Of a stretch of DNA of 64,000 nucleotides, positions 1-14,210 are shown piece by piece. Location of the stretch: NCBI GenBank assembly GCA_040954595.2, contig CM082596.2, forward strand, positions 1,302,001 through 1,366,000, given 5' to 3'. The notes under the pieces are model-generated. The model saw nothing but the letters and a program-made list of their open reading frames with translations, searched no databases and was not told where the DNA came from. Source of the stretch: Balanoglossus misakiensis. Its lineage: Eukaryota > Hemichordata. The translations under genes were made by a program, and so were the position numbers. Numbering within the stretch: position 1 is the first letter of the stretch; each line of letters opens with the position of its first letter.

Positions 1-2695
1 CTGAAATTATTAAGTTTTTTAAACATTTTGAAAAGCGTCTCTTTCTGTTTACTAAATTCTCTTGTATTAAAAATAACAAAGATACTGACTGCAACACGAC
101 TGGGTAATGTCAAGCATTCACTAGACAGCTATGAAAAGGCCATCACAGCAGAATCATGAGAATGTGTTGTATCCATTAAGATATAGAATGTCCGTCGGGG
201 ACATAGTTATAGGGAAGTCTCACTGTACTATTCTGGTCAAGGCGATTCACAGTGGAAATCAGAACAAGTGGGTGGTCATCAAGATTGCATTCAGAGGTCA
301 TTATCCCAATTAACTGGTTTATTTAATCAATTTAAGTGAAACAGGCTCTTCAAGACCATGTATCAAAATAAAGTCTCTCGGCCAAAAGGGTCATCAGTAA
401 CGATACTGCAAAGCCAATTTATTCTGAGAGTGTACATGTCAACGACTTAGCGCGCGATCAACACCTCGTCGTAAACAGGGATTTTCATCATCTTTTTAGT
501 TAGATTTTTCTTTTACACACACTGTATTAGACGAAGATATATCATTCTGGGAAAACAGTGAAATGTAGGTTAAATCTCCTGGAAACAGTTTTGACAAAAT
601 CCTTGTCAGTGAAATATTGTGATATCAAGGAGACAGGTCAACAATGGTTTGATTTATTTAGGAAACTACAGATGAATGAACCTGATAGTTCAAAGTTCTT
701 ATTGAATAAATCCGGCAACACCCAACATGAACAAATCAAAGTATAACTTCTGACCAAGTGGCCTAAAAAGAAAACTAGGGCAACTGAGTGAGACTTCTAC
801 AACATTAAACCAGTTTCTGCAATCTGCCAAGAGTGGGCCAGCATGGTGCTAGCACTGTAATAGCCTAGAAACAGACCACTGACAAATTTTATCATCATAA
901 AATCTAGCCAGAACACAACAGTTTACTTTGTTTATCCCATTATGGTATTTTCAAGTGCTCACTACACCATTACAAATAACAAAACTCAATGGCCAGATTA
1001 CCCTTTATGAACTCCCAGGCCACAGTTATGTCAAAAGTCAGTTATAAAATCTCCTTCTTCACATGAAGGGAATTACCAGGTACATAAATAAAACCAGCAG
1101 CTCCCCTAGACTGCCAGAGGTCACCATAAATGTCATTTGGCTACACATTTAACATTACGACACTGGTGGATACTATGATGTCATTTTTTCATTTTCGAAA
1201 ACAACAACATAAAAGCTATTTTCGTAGTCAATTTTCTAATTGGCCCATTATAGGTGTAAGGTTTCAATTGTTTTGATTCAAAACAATTTCAAAAGACAAG
1301 AAATCTGGACAAGAATTTCACCAGAACTAAGACGACTTATAATGATTAAATCTATAACTGATCAGCTTGGAAAAACTAATGGTTTTAACCATGGGAATAT
1401 TCCCAATGTCCTCCCTGAACAGACTCAGACTGGGATATAATGTTTCACAACTGATTACACCCTGCTGCTAACAGAAACAACTCTTAATCATCAGCTTCCT
1501 GATGTTGCTAAGGAACTGTTGGGGTATATGTCAAAGGAGGCTTACTGCAACAAGAAAATTAAGGCTGTGAATTTAATCTGAAGAGATTTTACTACAACCC
1601 TGACAACTGTATCTGTTCTGCATTTTGCTTGACCAAAAATACCATGGGTTCAGGTTCAACTTGGCATTATCAACCAATCAGGAATGAGACTGTGAGGGCA
1701 GAGGTCATGTTACAGGGACATAATTTGCATATGTAAGCAACAAAAATAAGCAAAGTAGCCACAACAAATTGATTAACATGTCTGGCATCTTCATTTTATG
1801 TTGAGGACAAGGTTTTTATCATGTCTCCCTCAGCTGCATTTGTACATTTCACACCAGTATTGGTTGTAACCAATCACTAATCACATGCAAATGGTGACAT
1901 GGGCAGCCATTTGCTTGAAACCTAAATTTATTCAAAACAGCTGGCATACAATACAACCATGAATGAACACACATATTTTCACTGTATTTAATTAACACAT
2001 TGCTAAATGCTGTTTCTGTGAAGACTGGGGGTGATAACACCACTGACTGACTAAGGTGTGAACAGTTTTAATATAACGGGACAGTCCTTGCCTAACCTTG
2101 CGCCCCCCCCCCCCCTACCATAAACTGCGTTTGTTTTACGCACTGCAAAACCACAAAAGCTGAGGGTAATTTATTAGCTTCCCGGTACTTCAGAAGACAA
2201 CAGTCCAACAATCGGACTGTTTGACAACCGGTTTCCTGGTTGTAGTACCTGTAAAACTAGCCGCTTTCTAACACGCCATTGCGGTCTCGTTGACGCAAAA
2301 GCTCAATTTCACTGGTCAAAGCGTGACAATGTTTACATTCATGTAACCGAGTGCGTGTGCGTGGCGATCGCCTCGTACGTGCTGTGAAATCGACATGGGT
2401 TGCGTCGCTGCGCGTCATAATTGCGCGTGTGAAATAGACACAGAAAACGCGCCTAACAAAAGAAATTAACATCGCTTCTTACCTGTCATGTTAACTAATA
2501 TTTAAGCGCTTTGATTTAATGGAATTCACAGGTTTTCATTCAGTTGTTGACTTCCGTACACGTATATTGAAATCGACATGTGACTTACCTTCATACACGT
2601 ACGTAGTACATTATACAGTACAGTATACAGGATAATATTAAATATTTAGAAACAAAACTCCTGCATATAATCAAGAAGATAAAAAAAATTCCTAC
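1..2695. other. Probable first intron of the C2H2 gene; no coding exon seen
   Basis: Short open frames here have no recognisable domain and no paired splice sites. The interval holds a run of 13 C at 2103-2115, and a CpG-rich patch at about 2260-2470, richer than the surrounding AT-rich DNA, which may be a promoter-proximal regulatory segment of the minus-strand gene. Confidence 0.4.
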
Positions 2696-2866
2696 CACTA
2701 TCATTTCTTCGTCTGATTCATATTCTTCAAGTTGGCCGATCTGAAGGTCTTCGCCAAAACTGTGCTGTTTTGTCAAATGTTGTTGTAACTCTCTAGCTGA
2801 ACTGAATCCATTCCTACACACAGGACACGTAAAACTCGCCGAAAAGTGAGGATCGGAATAAGCCAT
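2696..2866 (-). CDS. First coding exon of a C2H2 zinc-finger gene (partial)
   Basis: The exon reads from an ATG at 2866 in a strong context (GCCATGG on the minus strand) for 57 codons to a GT donor just left of 2696 (GTAGGA). The peptide has one C2H2 finger at about residues 14-35 (CPVC, 12 residues, then H-x4-H), followed by an acidic stretch ending EEYESDEE. A single N-terminal finger of this kind followed by acidic sequence resembles the Rab5-effector finger at the start of EEA1 and rabenosyn-5, but the match is by eye and other C2H2 proteins are possible. No further exon was found towards position 1, so the rest of the gene lies beyond the left edge behind an intron of at least 2.7 kb. 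The CDS is certainly incomplete. Confidence 0.5.
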
Positions 2867-5800
2867 GGCGATGACAGTCGTTGTAATCAGTAGACACTGT
2901 CCATAGAAGAGAGTTGCTGCTCGGAATTCGCCGAAAGCTGACCTCTGTGGATGTAAATAGTTGCAAATCCACTATGTATACAAACTGTTCGTTGTTACAT
3001 GCGTCTCTTTTAATGAATACAATGCTTCGATCCAATATGGCGCCCTCCCAATTTAATAAATAATCTTATTAAATATACATGATACCGGTACACGACCTCG
3101 TGTGACTACAGCGTAAAATTTCACTGAATTATTTAATTAAGATGGTTATATTTAAGAGATGAAACTGACAAGGCAGCGTCCTCCTGTATCGTGTTTCAAA
3201 TGTTATTCCCACGTAAAAGTTCATATTTACCTCCAAGCCTGGCTCTTCCCTATCGCTCGAGTGACCCAGTTAACGTTGTAAATGACACTTGAGGTCGCTC
3301 TTTACTTCAGAGTTCATGGCAGGTGACGGGTTAGACTACAAAAAAAAACATCGTTGAAATTGTTTTCAGAGACAGTCCGTGACTTTTACAGAAATGAACA
3401 TCATGACATGTTGTGCCTAATAATATCTTTTTGACAGTGGACATCACTGAAGCTCTCAGAATTATTATGGACTCTACGGTGATACTTATAGATGCTTCAG
3501 AAAGAAAAGAAACGAAAAAACTCCACACGTATATTTATGATATTACCTCCTTATGACTGCGTGTGCGAGATGATCCTGAAAAACATCAGATTATCAGTTC
3601 CATCTGCATCTGTTTTTGTGATGAGGATCTAGGATACTGAAGAAAGTGACAAGGATATAGGCAGACATTAGTTTCATTTCACATGTTGTTTCTCAAAAGT
3701 TCGCGAATCTATTCATCGAGGATTATTAAAAGCATGATCGTTTTTCAAAGCAATAAATGCCCAGCACAATCTCTGTGGCGAACGAACATTTTTTTCTTCG
3801 TGCGTCACTCGTCGTCAGCGTTGACCCCATCTTTTATGATAGCTTTAGATTGAAATTGAGTATACTTACGTCTGCGTTTTCCGGTTCTGCCCGGTGGTTT
3901 AATGACACCTGTTTGGTGAATCCTTGGCTGGAATTGACACTTGGCCTGGAACATGTCAAGATAAAAACAGAAGCAAAAGTTTAATTGTCTGGAGAGGGAG
4001 ACAGAAGGGACGTTTAGAAATTTGGAGCCCTCAATAGAATGAACCTGTTAATAACAAACGGCAGAAAACGATAACACTGTGACAGAAAAAAAGTTCAAAG
4101 ATGTTCAGCCGATTAATCGAAATATAACCAACAATCCAAATGCCCTGAAAGAATAGAACTGTGATCATATAGTCAAACACAGAGTAACACAAAAGAACTG
4201 GATTTAAAGAATTAATTGAAGCATATACAGGTTGACCAAATCCCACTTTTTCTCACAAAGTCGTGACATTTAGATTGCTTCTTCTATCCCTCGGGCGATG
4301 CGATCATGCATCACTCGCATGTGAGAGAGTGTGTGTGTTGCTAGAATCGATGGGGATATAAATGACAGAATGCCTTATCCATCGAAGGTGATAATACCTT
4401 TGACGATGGTATCACACGTTCTAGACGACTTGCTCGTCACGTTGTACACGGATCGTTGAAAGCAGGCAGGGGTGTCGATTCTTTAATGCTCTTGGCTTTT
4501 CTAGGGTAATGGATATATCTCCTTTGAACAGTTACAATAGAAAGAGTAATGGGATCCATTGCCCATGGCTGCGGTTCAAGTTGTCCCGTATTCTGGAAGC
4601 GTCCAATAAAATCTCACTTCGAAGATTATGTGACTGAAGTAATAGTTTAAATGACGCAGAATTGCAAAGAGTCTCTCACAGCACGTACCAAATGACCCGG
4701 TTGTTGTTTAATAATTCATCTTGCTGTGTTGGCAATGAAAACTTAATGCTCCATAAGCAGCAACTTTCATCATTTTTCACCATCATCGTATGAAGTAGAT
4801 TTGTGTATTAAATAAAATACTTTCCTACCCCCTGGCTTCTTCTGTGCAGGGGAAGCTGTATTTCAAAACCATGCACACGCTTTCGATTTAAGAGTACTGA
4901 TCGTCTCAGCAGAATATAAATTTTGAAATACAATTCCATTAAGTGTCCTAAAATATTCAAAATAACTAACTAATGTTAATTGTCAGATTAACTCATTAAA
5001 CTTTTAATGTCGGACGTCCTTTGCCAGATGATTAAAGCAAAGGAGACTGCTGTTTATATGAAAAATAAATCCGTTCCCGCTATATCGCATTTCTGGTACG
5101 TGACCGGTTCATTTCTTTGATCACAAGAAATTCGGTTCGTGACTTAGTGTTCCCGTTGAAGCTCTTTGCCCGCTAGTTGAATACTCTACTCTCATATAAT
5201 ATTTTACGCAACTTTATTTGCAGTCACGTCCCTTACTAATTATTCTCCGATTGCAGGAGTTGTTGTCCTGTTTTAACTTTGATGCAGTCTACCCATGGGG
5301 AAAATATCAGCTCTAATGTTTGATTTCTTATTTGTAATTGGGAGAGTAGAAATGTCATTATTAATGCATGAGAAGGTAATCCTCTTGCTTCCGTTTTCTT
5401 GGAATTTGTTTCGCTTGTCTTAATTACCCGACTGAGTCAGACTCGACTCGAATCTAAAATGTGGCACGTTTGTGTTTTCAGGCAAATATGAACAAGCACC
5501 TTGGTGATTACCGATCAAAGGCACAATGAAATCAACAAATTTGGGAACTGGAGTAATTTGATGGTTTTCTGAGTCATTGAAATATGCATGCTGTGGAAAA
5601 CATCTCCGGAGATGATATGTTAAATACATCTGCAAAATACGTGACGTTAGATATCGATCATCAGTCTAACTCTTTCCGAAACAAACATGGACTCTCATTT
5701 ATTTCCATGCGTTATTTGAATTCGTTCGCGACGTGGAGAACTGTTTTCGGGAGTTTCTACTTTTATTGGTCGTCTGAAAGTTCAGTAATCATTCCAGGAT

Positions 5801-7786
5801 ATCATGGATATTGCTAACTATACCTAGAAGCGTTTCCACAAATTAATCCTGGATATTGCCACACATTCCCTGAAGCATTTTAAAGAATACTGCGGAACTC
5901 CGATGTCTTTGAATTCACCTCAGTACAAATAAACTCACAAAACCAAATGTAATTCCGTCAATTTCAGAAGTCCGGCGAGTAAACTTAATTAAAATCAATC
6001 TGGGGTAATGTGTCGCAGCCCCGAGCAGACGTGAGTAGATTCAATCACACGGTAAATCTTTAAGATCGTATTTTCACCTTCTGATAATGCCAAAGTTTCA
6101 TTTCTACCCTCAGCATGTAACACCTAGGCAAATAATGGCCATTTCAATATCGGTACAGCTGGCTTCAAGCTTATAATATTTTTCTTCAAAACAAGACTTT
6201 ATTTTTAAATGTCTATCCATTACATGGCGCCGGGAAATGTAAATACAAAAAACATCCACTAATACACTGGAAACCATGAACCGTAGACTGTTGCGACAGC
6301 TGATGAAGTGGCCATTACGAATCGTCAAACAGATTGAATGTTCTATAATGAATATATTTGCTGTCGGCACTGTCTTGCAAAGGAAATGACACATGCCGCC
6401 CACGATGTCGTTTGTTACCGTTAATGCGGATTCTGTTAAGGTGACGTTTCACATTTAGTTTTGTCTTTATATAGAACCCATCTGAGTGACGAAATGTACC
6501 CCATAAGAAAAATAATCCGCAAAGCACCAGGAACATCGAACAAGACAAGTGTAGCCGAAGCTAAATGCTAAAACACAAATATACAACCGAGACAGAGATA
6601 AGCAGATAAATATAGGAATACAATGTAGTGGAGACGGAACAGGCATTTCATCAACATGTCCAAGATGCATGAATGGTTCCATGAAAGGAAATAGACCGGT
6701 TCAATCAAGGAATTAAAGTCATTATTGAAACACGGAACCCCTACGCACACAATTCATATCTCGAATTGGAAAGCCTGCATATTGGAAACTAAAAATATTC
6801 CTGGTGACCATCGCAGTTTTATTGTCATGGCATTCATAAAACAACACATGTGCTATACCTGGTGGGGATTATATTTACAGTGATCTGCTACTATAATTAG
6901 TCTTTTGTTTTTTGCATTAGTCTTCCAGAAAGAAATTATCCAATGCATTACGATAATTAGTTACAGCAAATGAAATGTACTTGCAGCGAAAACATCTATT
7001 TATACAGTGGAAGACCCTCCCATATTCTCGACAGTTGATAGCAAGCCACCCCTATTTAAATAACGAATGGAATGGTCCACACCTTAACAAGTATTACATG
7101 TATAAAGGCAGTTCAATGAACATCCCTCGTTCAGCGCAGTGTTCCATGTTTCGATATTCAGACTTGATTGTTATTGTCAGCGGTTGACGTCTGCATTTTG
7201 ACATCAAGGAATCCATATGGTTGTCATATATTTCGACCAAATATTCTGATGCAACATCACTGTGTATATGGACGAATATCTAGCGCGAGTGTTCGGGTAG
7301 TTTTCTGAAACCATCAGGCAGAGAGAAACATCACCGTACGTGTTGATTTGTGGAGAGACTGATAAGCCAGCGCAGTGAAGGACATTAGCAGTGGAAAAGG
7401 GATCTCGTTGGAACTAACTGGATGCAGAGGGATAGGTTTAGATGGTGCAGATAAACGGAAATTACAGGTGGTGGTCGTTTTCCTAGAAACCTACACTGCT
7501 CGTTCAGTTACCAGGCTGCAATTCAACCAAAAATTCAGACACGTTGCACAGGAGCCGAGCAGCGTAAATAGTACGGTAGGAAAAACAACTTTAATCGATT
7601 CGCAAACATTCGCTGCAGACTAGAACTAGTGGGCAAAACTCCGGACTTGTCCCCCATGGTTTACTGACGAGCATAGATGTCACTGTCACTAGAGGAATCG
7701 ACAAAAATGACAACCCCGCGAAACTGACGGAACAGATTGTTTCTTGCACCAATATACCATATTCTTAACTTTTTGTAACAACAAAA
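2867..7786. other. Intergenic DNA between the C2H2 gene and the GPCR
   Basis: About 4.9 kb without a recognisable gene. The open frames are under 100 codons, lack domains and mostly overlap each other. The left part should contain the 5' UTR and promoter of the minus-strand C2H2 gene, and the right part the 5' UTR of the GPCR. No tRNA, rRNA or transposase was recognised. Confidence 0.5.
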
Positions 7787-8911
7787 ATGAATCTTTCAAA
7801 TTCAACTGACGACCCGTTTGATGGTTTGGATGAATCTGCCCACCCTGATGCGGCCTTCTGGTACTATATAGTGTTGGGTGTACTGGGCGGCGCTATTACC
7901 ACGGAAAACATTTTAGTGCTGGTTGCTGTGTGCATAAACAAGAAACTGCAAGAAAAGGACAATTTCTGTATCATCAATGTGGCCTGTGCAGATCTGCTTG
8001 TGGGCGTCGTCTTCATGGTCCATTTTCCCTTTACGACCATCGTGCCGAATTCGTGTGCAAACATCACATATTGTGCGGTTGTTTACACGCCTATGCCAGC
8101 CACAATTCTTGCATCGGTGTTTTCTCTGATGGTTATGAGTATAGATCGTTACATCAGCGTCAGCAGGCCGCTGGATTACGCTAATATAGTCACGATGAAA
8201 CGTATTATACTGACTGTTTCCACTCAGTGGGTCGTTGCTATCTTGTTAGCGGCTCTGCCCGTCATCCTGTGGAAGGGAGATCCTGCTGGTTTCGAAGGTT
8301 GTGTTATCACGGAGCTCATTTCCAACACAAAAGCTGTGTATCTCTGGTACTTTTTGATCATCTTTCTGCCAACAGTGGTTTTGCTTGTGCTTTATGGACG
8401 GCTCTTCTGCGTCGCCTACAGACACGCCAGACGAGTCGCACCACTGGCGAAGCAATCTCGGATGAACGCAAGCCGTGGCTGCGAGATTTCAACCATCAAT
8501 TTACCTTCTGGGACGCGACAATCGATAACAACAACGCAGACTTCGGAAACTGTCGAATGCGCACGCAAAAAGCTGCAGGTGGTCAATCGAGCATACAAGG
8601 CCACAATCACTCTGGGAATAATCATGATTTGTATGGTCTTCACATTTATTCCCACACAAGTGATGTTTGTCAAGTTCACCTGCGACAGCTGCATACCTTT
8701 TCCTTCTCATCACTTGCGAACACTTCTTCTGTGCGCACAAGTCAGCAACTCTGCCATCAACCCTCTCATTTATGCCATCCGGATAAAAGAAATCCGCCGC
8801 ACATTCTGCAGAATCTTCAGGACGATTTTCTGCTGCCGCTGCTGCAAAGCTGCGGCAGTTTCACCGGGAAACCATGGTGACGGTAAAACTAGAAATGCCG
8901 TGGAAGCGTAG
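7787..8911 (+). CDS. Intronless rhodopsin-family GPCR, adenosine/MECA-like orphan receptor
   Basis: A single-exon frame of 374 residues, the usual size for a short-tailed class A receptor. Seven hydrophobic segments are visible. Conserved positions: Asn in TM1 (TTENILVLV), Asp in TM2 (ACADLLVG), Cys before TM3, the DRY motif (SIDRYISV), Trp in TM4, Cys in the second extracellular loop (FEGCVITE), Pro in TM5 and NPLIY in TM7. The run NPLIYAIRIKEIRRTF closely resembles the TM7/helix-8 junction of adenosine receptors, and helix 8 ends in a CC-x-CC cluster likely to be palmitoylated. TM6 is unusual: the CWxP toggle reads TFIP, so the Trp is Phe. The adenosine-contacting His of TM7 and Asn of TM6 also appear to be missing. 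It is therefore a plasma-membrane receptor of the adenosine/melanocortin/EDG/cannabinoid (MECA) cluster with unknown ligand. The start chosen is the first ATG of the frame, just upstream of TM1. Confidence 0.88.
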   Translation: MNLSNSTDDPFDGLDESAHPDAAFWYYIVLGVLGGAITTENILVLVAVCINKKLQEKDNFCIINVACADLLVGVVFMVHFPFTTIVPNSCANITYCAVVYTPMPATILASVFSLMVMSIDRYISVSRPLDYANIVTMKRIILTVSTQWVVAILLAALPVILWKGDPAGFEGCVITELISNTKAVYLWYFLIIFLPTVVLLVLYGRLFCVAYRHARRVAPLAKQSRMNASRGCEISTINLPSGTRQSITTTQTSETVECARKKLQVVNRAYKATITLGIIMICMVFTFIPTQVMFVKFTCDSCIPFPSHHLRTLLLCAQVSNSAINPLIYAIRIKEIRRTFCRIFRTIFCCRCCKAAAVSPGNHGDGKTRNAVEA

Positions 8912-9145
8912 TGCTTGGTCTTATCATGCAGACTGAATCAGCTATGAACATTCTACTGCCAAATGTTCGGAGGATCGTGAGCTTGAAACCAAAAGTAAGC
9001 CCAGACTTCGTGCCAATGAGCAAAGGAGCGAAAAAATATAGCCGATTTACTCATTCTAAGTCGTGGATTATGGCAGTTGTCTGAGCTCAAAGACTGACTG
9101 AAACCTGCACTGGTCAAAAATCTAACGCGAAAGTTTACAGTATTT

Positions 9146-9151
9146 AATAAA
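9146..9151 (+). terminator. Candidate poly(A) signal AATAAA of the GPCR gene
   Basis: A perfect AATAAA lies about 235 bases after the GPCR stop codon. It is the first good signal downstream on that strand. Confidence 0.5.
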
Positions 9152-12100
9152 CCTATCTGAAAGGAGACACTTCGGGATACCGCGAAATCAGTTTACACAA
9201 TTTATCTATTATCGTGAAAACGGGCTGAGACATAGACACCGCATTTTTAATAGACAACATCATTTGACATTGCTTCGATTGTATGTATACTCATAATTCA
9301 CGTGACGTATGTCGTTGCCACGGTAACTGTAATCTGATATGCTTATTTCATTTTATTCCACTTAAACTGGAAACCCGTTTGGAGGAACAGACTGTGTCCG
9401 CATGTGCATTTTATATACATTTGGGACTAATGTACATGTTGCATGCGGTATTTTGAAAGAGATTAAGTCATTAACTACCACAAGGTTGCAAAAGCGTCTG
9501 TTTATGGCAGAGTTTACTTTCTCCCGAAGGGAATAATGGAAAGCACTACCTCTTTAGAATTCAATGAATTGCCACTGACAGCCAAGTGTCCTTCGAGAGG
9601 CGACCGGATATGTATCTGAGGTGTCACGTAAATGATGTGTACTTGAATACGTATTTGATGATCTGCAACTTGTTTTCGATGGCCGTGACGGTGTACGCGT
9701 CTATAGGTACAAGTATCAGTCACCTATAATTTACATATGCCCAAATATGGTCAAAGGGATGTGTCCAAGTCTCTAATGACCGTATAGGGGCACGCGGTTT
9801 TCGCGTTACTGGCTAAATTTCAACTTACCATGGCAACATCTACAGGTAGCCGTATACCGTTAACCGTTTTCGAATATTATTTAACCAGTTTCACCTTACA
9901 GCTACTGCCTTGCAGTTACAATTAGAGTTTGCACAATTTTAATACTAGATGTTTCAATTAAGATATTCTACTTACCATGTCTTTCTTGCTTGTGCCATTA
10001 CATCTGTGGAAAGTCATTCACGCACTCTTTATGTAACTCCAGATATTGAAAGATGATGTCATCTGAAACGCAATATACATATTCCGAGATAATAAACTAA
10101 ATGCCTTGTGTAAACAGTCCATAACTGAAATTGTATGCACCGATAAACATTTGAGAAATCGATTTGTAACTGTGGGTTTTCAAAATCATTTATGCCGATT
10201 TCTAATTTTGTGACATTAAAACATGTGACGTGCGTGCAGTCCAAGAATTTAAATTTGTACGCGGTATGTATTATGCTTTTGACAACCATTTACAATTTGA
10301 ATAAATGTTTGTTATACATCTTAATAAAGGCGCTACACATTTTTGCGTAATCATTTATTTCTTCAATTGTGCAATTACTTAGCCTTCAAGGATAGTCACG
10401 TGAATATTTAATGAATGTAACAGAAAATGAATAGCGTTAATGAAGACTTCATTGATCCCTCGATGCTAATCAAACCATGTACGTACATACTGATGTCTGC
10501 CTGGTTGTCTGTCATGTACTCAAACCTAAAACGTCAGGGTTTTATTCATCGAGAACAGACACATAGCCACGGGAAGGTGTAGACGTGGGTTCAAGGTCCA
10601 AACTAACACGTTTAACACTTGTTGGACAGGAAACACCATTTGAAATGGCTCAAATTATTGTCGTGAGATGATTCATTATCACAATTTAACCTACTCTTGT
10701 GGAGATTCGTGATAGGACATCTATTAATGTGTGACGTACGTCATATGTGCGTCATCTTCACACGTTTAATACATAGTTACGTCTTCTCCAGTTAGCTTTC
10801 TATATCACACTTGGAACAAATATCGACTTAGATATCCTTCTCCCCAGGTGGAACAATCTATACCATTGAATACTATATTTTGCTTATGGCAAGGTTCTCG
10901 GCACTAAGTATAGTTTATTAATCTGCCATGGTGATAACAGCGTGTCATAACAAGTGATGAATTATGAAAGAGAAGTTTCTCTCGCGTCTAAGGTAGATGG
11001 AGCTCGCGGCCATAAAACTCAAATGAGGAAATATTCTGTCTTTACGGAGAAACTAATGGAAGATAAGAGACTGAGGATTACAGAATAATCCGCTAGCAAA
11101 AACAGACAGCTGTTCAATAATACAAAACAGCGTATTTTTAAGTATGCCACAGTGAAAGTAACGTAAGTGGAGCTGAAACTAATTTATTATTAAATTGTCC
11201 AAACGATTTACTAATATTACTGCTTAAAATTAAGCTCCTTATAATTTGCATATTATGCCATTTTGCACTTAGCGTCAGAAAGTATCAATTTCAACTTTTT
11301 AACGAAAATGAAATGAATGCATATTAATATGTTGTGTGTAATTGGGCTGTTTGAAGATCAAAAGATGAACGATTCAGTCGGAACGAATAGAGATCGTTAT
11401 AGTCCCAGACCGATTAACTGTTTCTCTTGTCATACTCGTCGGATATCAGAATTATATGGAAATATCCGCAAATAACCGGAAACACGTAGTAGTCACCACA
11501 AAATGAACGATTGGATCTTTCGCGATTAGCCTATTTCTATACATTTGAATATGAAGCGAACAAGAACAACCCAACGTACGTGCATCACAGTCACAACACG
11601 AATCGATCTTACACTATCATTATCATGTCTTAAGATCTGAATGTAGAACGACAAGACTGCTTATGAGAAAGCGCTGAATTATAACGATGTCAGCGGTGAG
11701 CCATTTATCTTAGCACACTTCATATGTTATCGTACATCAGCGCGATTTCCTATCACCTCTCTGCAGGAAAGGCAATATGTTTCACGCTGTTGTTGTTAAC
11801 CCAGGGGTAATATGCAATTTCTTGTATCAGAATTGCATTGCTGCTTCTGTGGCGTATCCTCAGGCGCTGTTATCATTGTTTTGTTGGCAAGAAAGCAACC
11901 CAGGCGGAAATGAACAGTGATGGATTTCAGGGATCACAGAGAAAGTTCACGTAGTTTTTTTTTTCCTTTGACAACTTCCTGTATGTACACAAACCTAGGA
12001 ATATTTTCAGTATTTCAATAACTTATACTCTAATGTGAAAGTCAACGTGCTTACAATGCCCACTGAGATTTGTGCCAGGTTCCTAAGAATCAACAATTTT

Positions 12101-13164
12101 TCCAACACAGCTGTGGTAGACATACAGACTTTTAGCTGCACACGAGTACATGTACGCGCATCCATACAGCCGTCGGGGTTCAAGCATTTCTGCCCGTTCA
12201 GCGTTTTGCTGTCCTGCGCTCTACAGTCTCGGTAGCATACTGACGTTCTGAGAGATATTTCAAACTGTTAAGTGCGAACATTGTTCGGATAGGACGACTG
12301 GCTGTAAGTCCATAAACTCCTTCAAAATGACTAGGTTATGCCTACCTCACGTGCACGACACAAACATGCCTATCTTCAGCCATAGGTTCTACCTGTACAC
12401 ACTCCGTACGCACCTAGGAGTATTTAGCCAAATTCCTGTCTGTTCTTGGTGACTGTGCAGTAGTACATCCAAGGGGCGTTACACACAAGACGGTACAGAC
12501 CAGTAGGCATCTTTCTGGGTGTCTTACGGGGGATAAATGACAAAAAATGCAGACTTGACACAGCAGACGACATCGACATGATTCGAGCAACACGTGACCA
12601 ACCGCGAGTGACGTCATTGATTGCGCCCTCTACCAACAAAATTGCTAAATCGTTTGTTCCCATGAACAACCTGTCGGATCAGATTTTGGAGCATGGTGTT
12701 GTGTCTCTTTTATCACTCTGGATTTAGTATCGCTAAAAAGATTACAGTGACAAATATACGAGTACAGACGCGTATTATCGTGTTCAAAGCAAAGCAAATT
12801 TGTGAAACCAGAAGGCCAAAATATAAAGGCAATTGCGAAGCTTGTTATAGCATTCAAGCAATTTAACTTGGCAATACCTATGTGATTCCACTGTTCTCGC
12901 CCACACCGGGAACAAATTATGATCTGCCCTTGAACTATTGTTTGGTGACAAGACTGTGACGTTTCGCATTCAAACAAAATAAATAACAGGCTGGGTTTTG
13001 TTGTGTTGCCATAGCGACAGTACAAGAGACTGTGCGTAGGGAATGGCCGCCATATCTACGTCTAGAAGTGCACGCAGCCTTCAAGAGTGACTTGCAGAAT
13101 TGTTAACCCATAATCAGTTAAATGACCGCTATGCACGCTGTGTCCTTTTGATGAATCAACCGTT
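9152..13164. other. Intergenic DNA without recognisable genes
   Basis: AT-rich sequence between the GPCR 3' end and the Death-TIR gene. The longest open frame (126 codons, minus, 12645-13025) has no domain and no homologue I recognise. The right end probably holds the promoter of the Death-TIR gene. Confidence 0.5.
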
Positions 13165-13255
13165 TTTATTATAGAATAGATTTGAATCTGTGGTCGCCAC
13201 TGACCAGAACGCTACTGACGTGGACCTATAGTAAGTGCAGACGCCAACAGACAAG
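13165..13255 (+). other. Possible 5' UTR exon of the Death-TIR gene
   Basis: The first coding exon of the Death-TIR gene begins only 3 bases after a splice acceptor at 14207, so a non-coding upstream exon must exist. Two consensus donors occur here: ACAAG/GTATG at 13255/13256 and CTATA/GTAAGT at about 13230. The left edge is a guess because no transcription start can be seen. Confidence 0.25.
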
Positions 13256-14210
13256 GTATGTATCAGCCATATATATACATATGGGGTGCTGTGATCTAGA
13301 TCAACAACAATGAACACGTAATCTTTGTGTACTACAGTAAATATACATTCTCCGACACGAACAAAGTAAATACACGGTAACTTGACAACTCACAGTGGTA
13401 AAAAAACCTTAAAATCGAACACTTGGGCACGCAAGTGTACTCCGGTTGCTACAACCTGTATCTTGACATATCTTCCACTTTGCAAATAATGACATACCAG
13501 TTTATCTCATGTTATGTGATTAACGGTGAGTTGCTTCATAACTTGCGACGTCTTTCAGGCAACACACACGATTTGTACTTCATTTGATCACACGTAAATC
13601 TAATTTAATTCGTCACCTGGTGATTTTCTTCAAAACTGAGCTTCAATGCTGTCTATAATATTTGCCATGAAAAATCTATGCCCTCCTACGAACACCAGAT
13701 GGTTCTGCCTCAGAAAATGCCACGCGTACATTTTTTTCTTCTGAAAATCAAGTGAACAACGCCGACGCTTTATGGTTACGCTGTTTTTTTCATGCCAGGT
13801 CACACAAGGTCAAACTAATAGTGGACATTTTAACATATGAAAGCGCATTTTAATGCCCTACTTTTACCCCCGCCGTGTATAACATTTCAGTATGTTCCCA
13901 TGGTCGGAATTAACATGCTGTCAAGTAAGGAAACTGAACTCAGGATTCGAATATTCAAATTGCATGGTGCGATAGAAATGTTTAGGCTGTGATACGAGTC
14001 TGTGCCTATGCACACGGTTGTCAAGGTAACAAACGAAACAGAGGTAAACACTGCACTGCTGCAAGGACATGTTCTGATTAAAGATGCTATAGGCCATATT
14101 GTAACGGATTGAAATGATACATAAATTATAAATACTAAATGTACTTGTCAAATAATCAAAACATTACAATTGGAGAATTCTGCTCACACGATTACATTTT
14201 GTTGCAGACG

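Noticed and set aside
8227-8880. 217-codon open frame on the plus strand inside the GPCR
   Set aside because: It overlaps the GPCR in another frame, has no domain, and is explained as a shadow of a long intronless coding region.
12645-13025. 126-codon minus-strand open frame
   Set aside because: No domain, no splice context, unusual amino-acid mix; consistent with chance.
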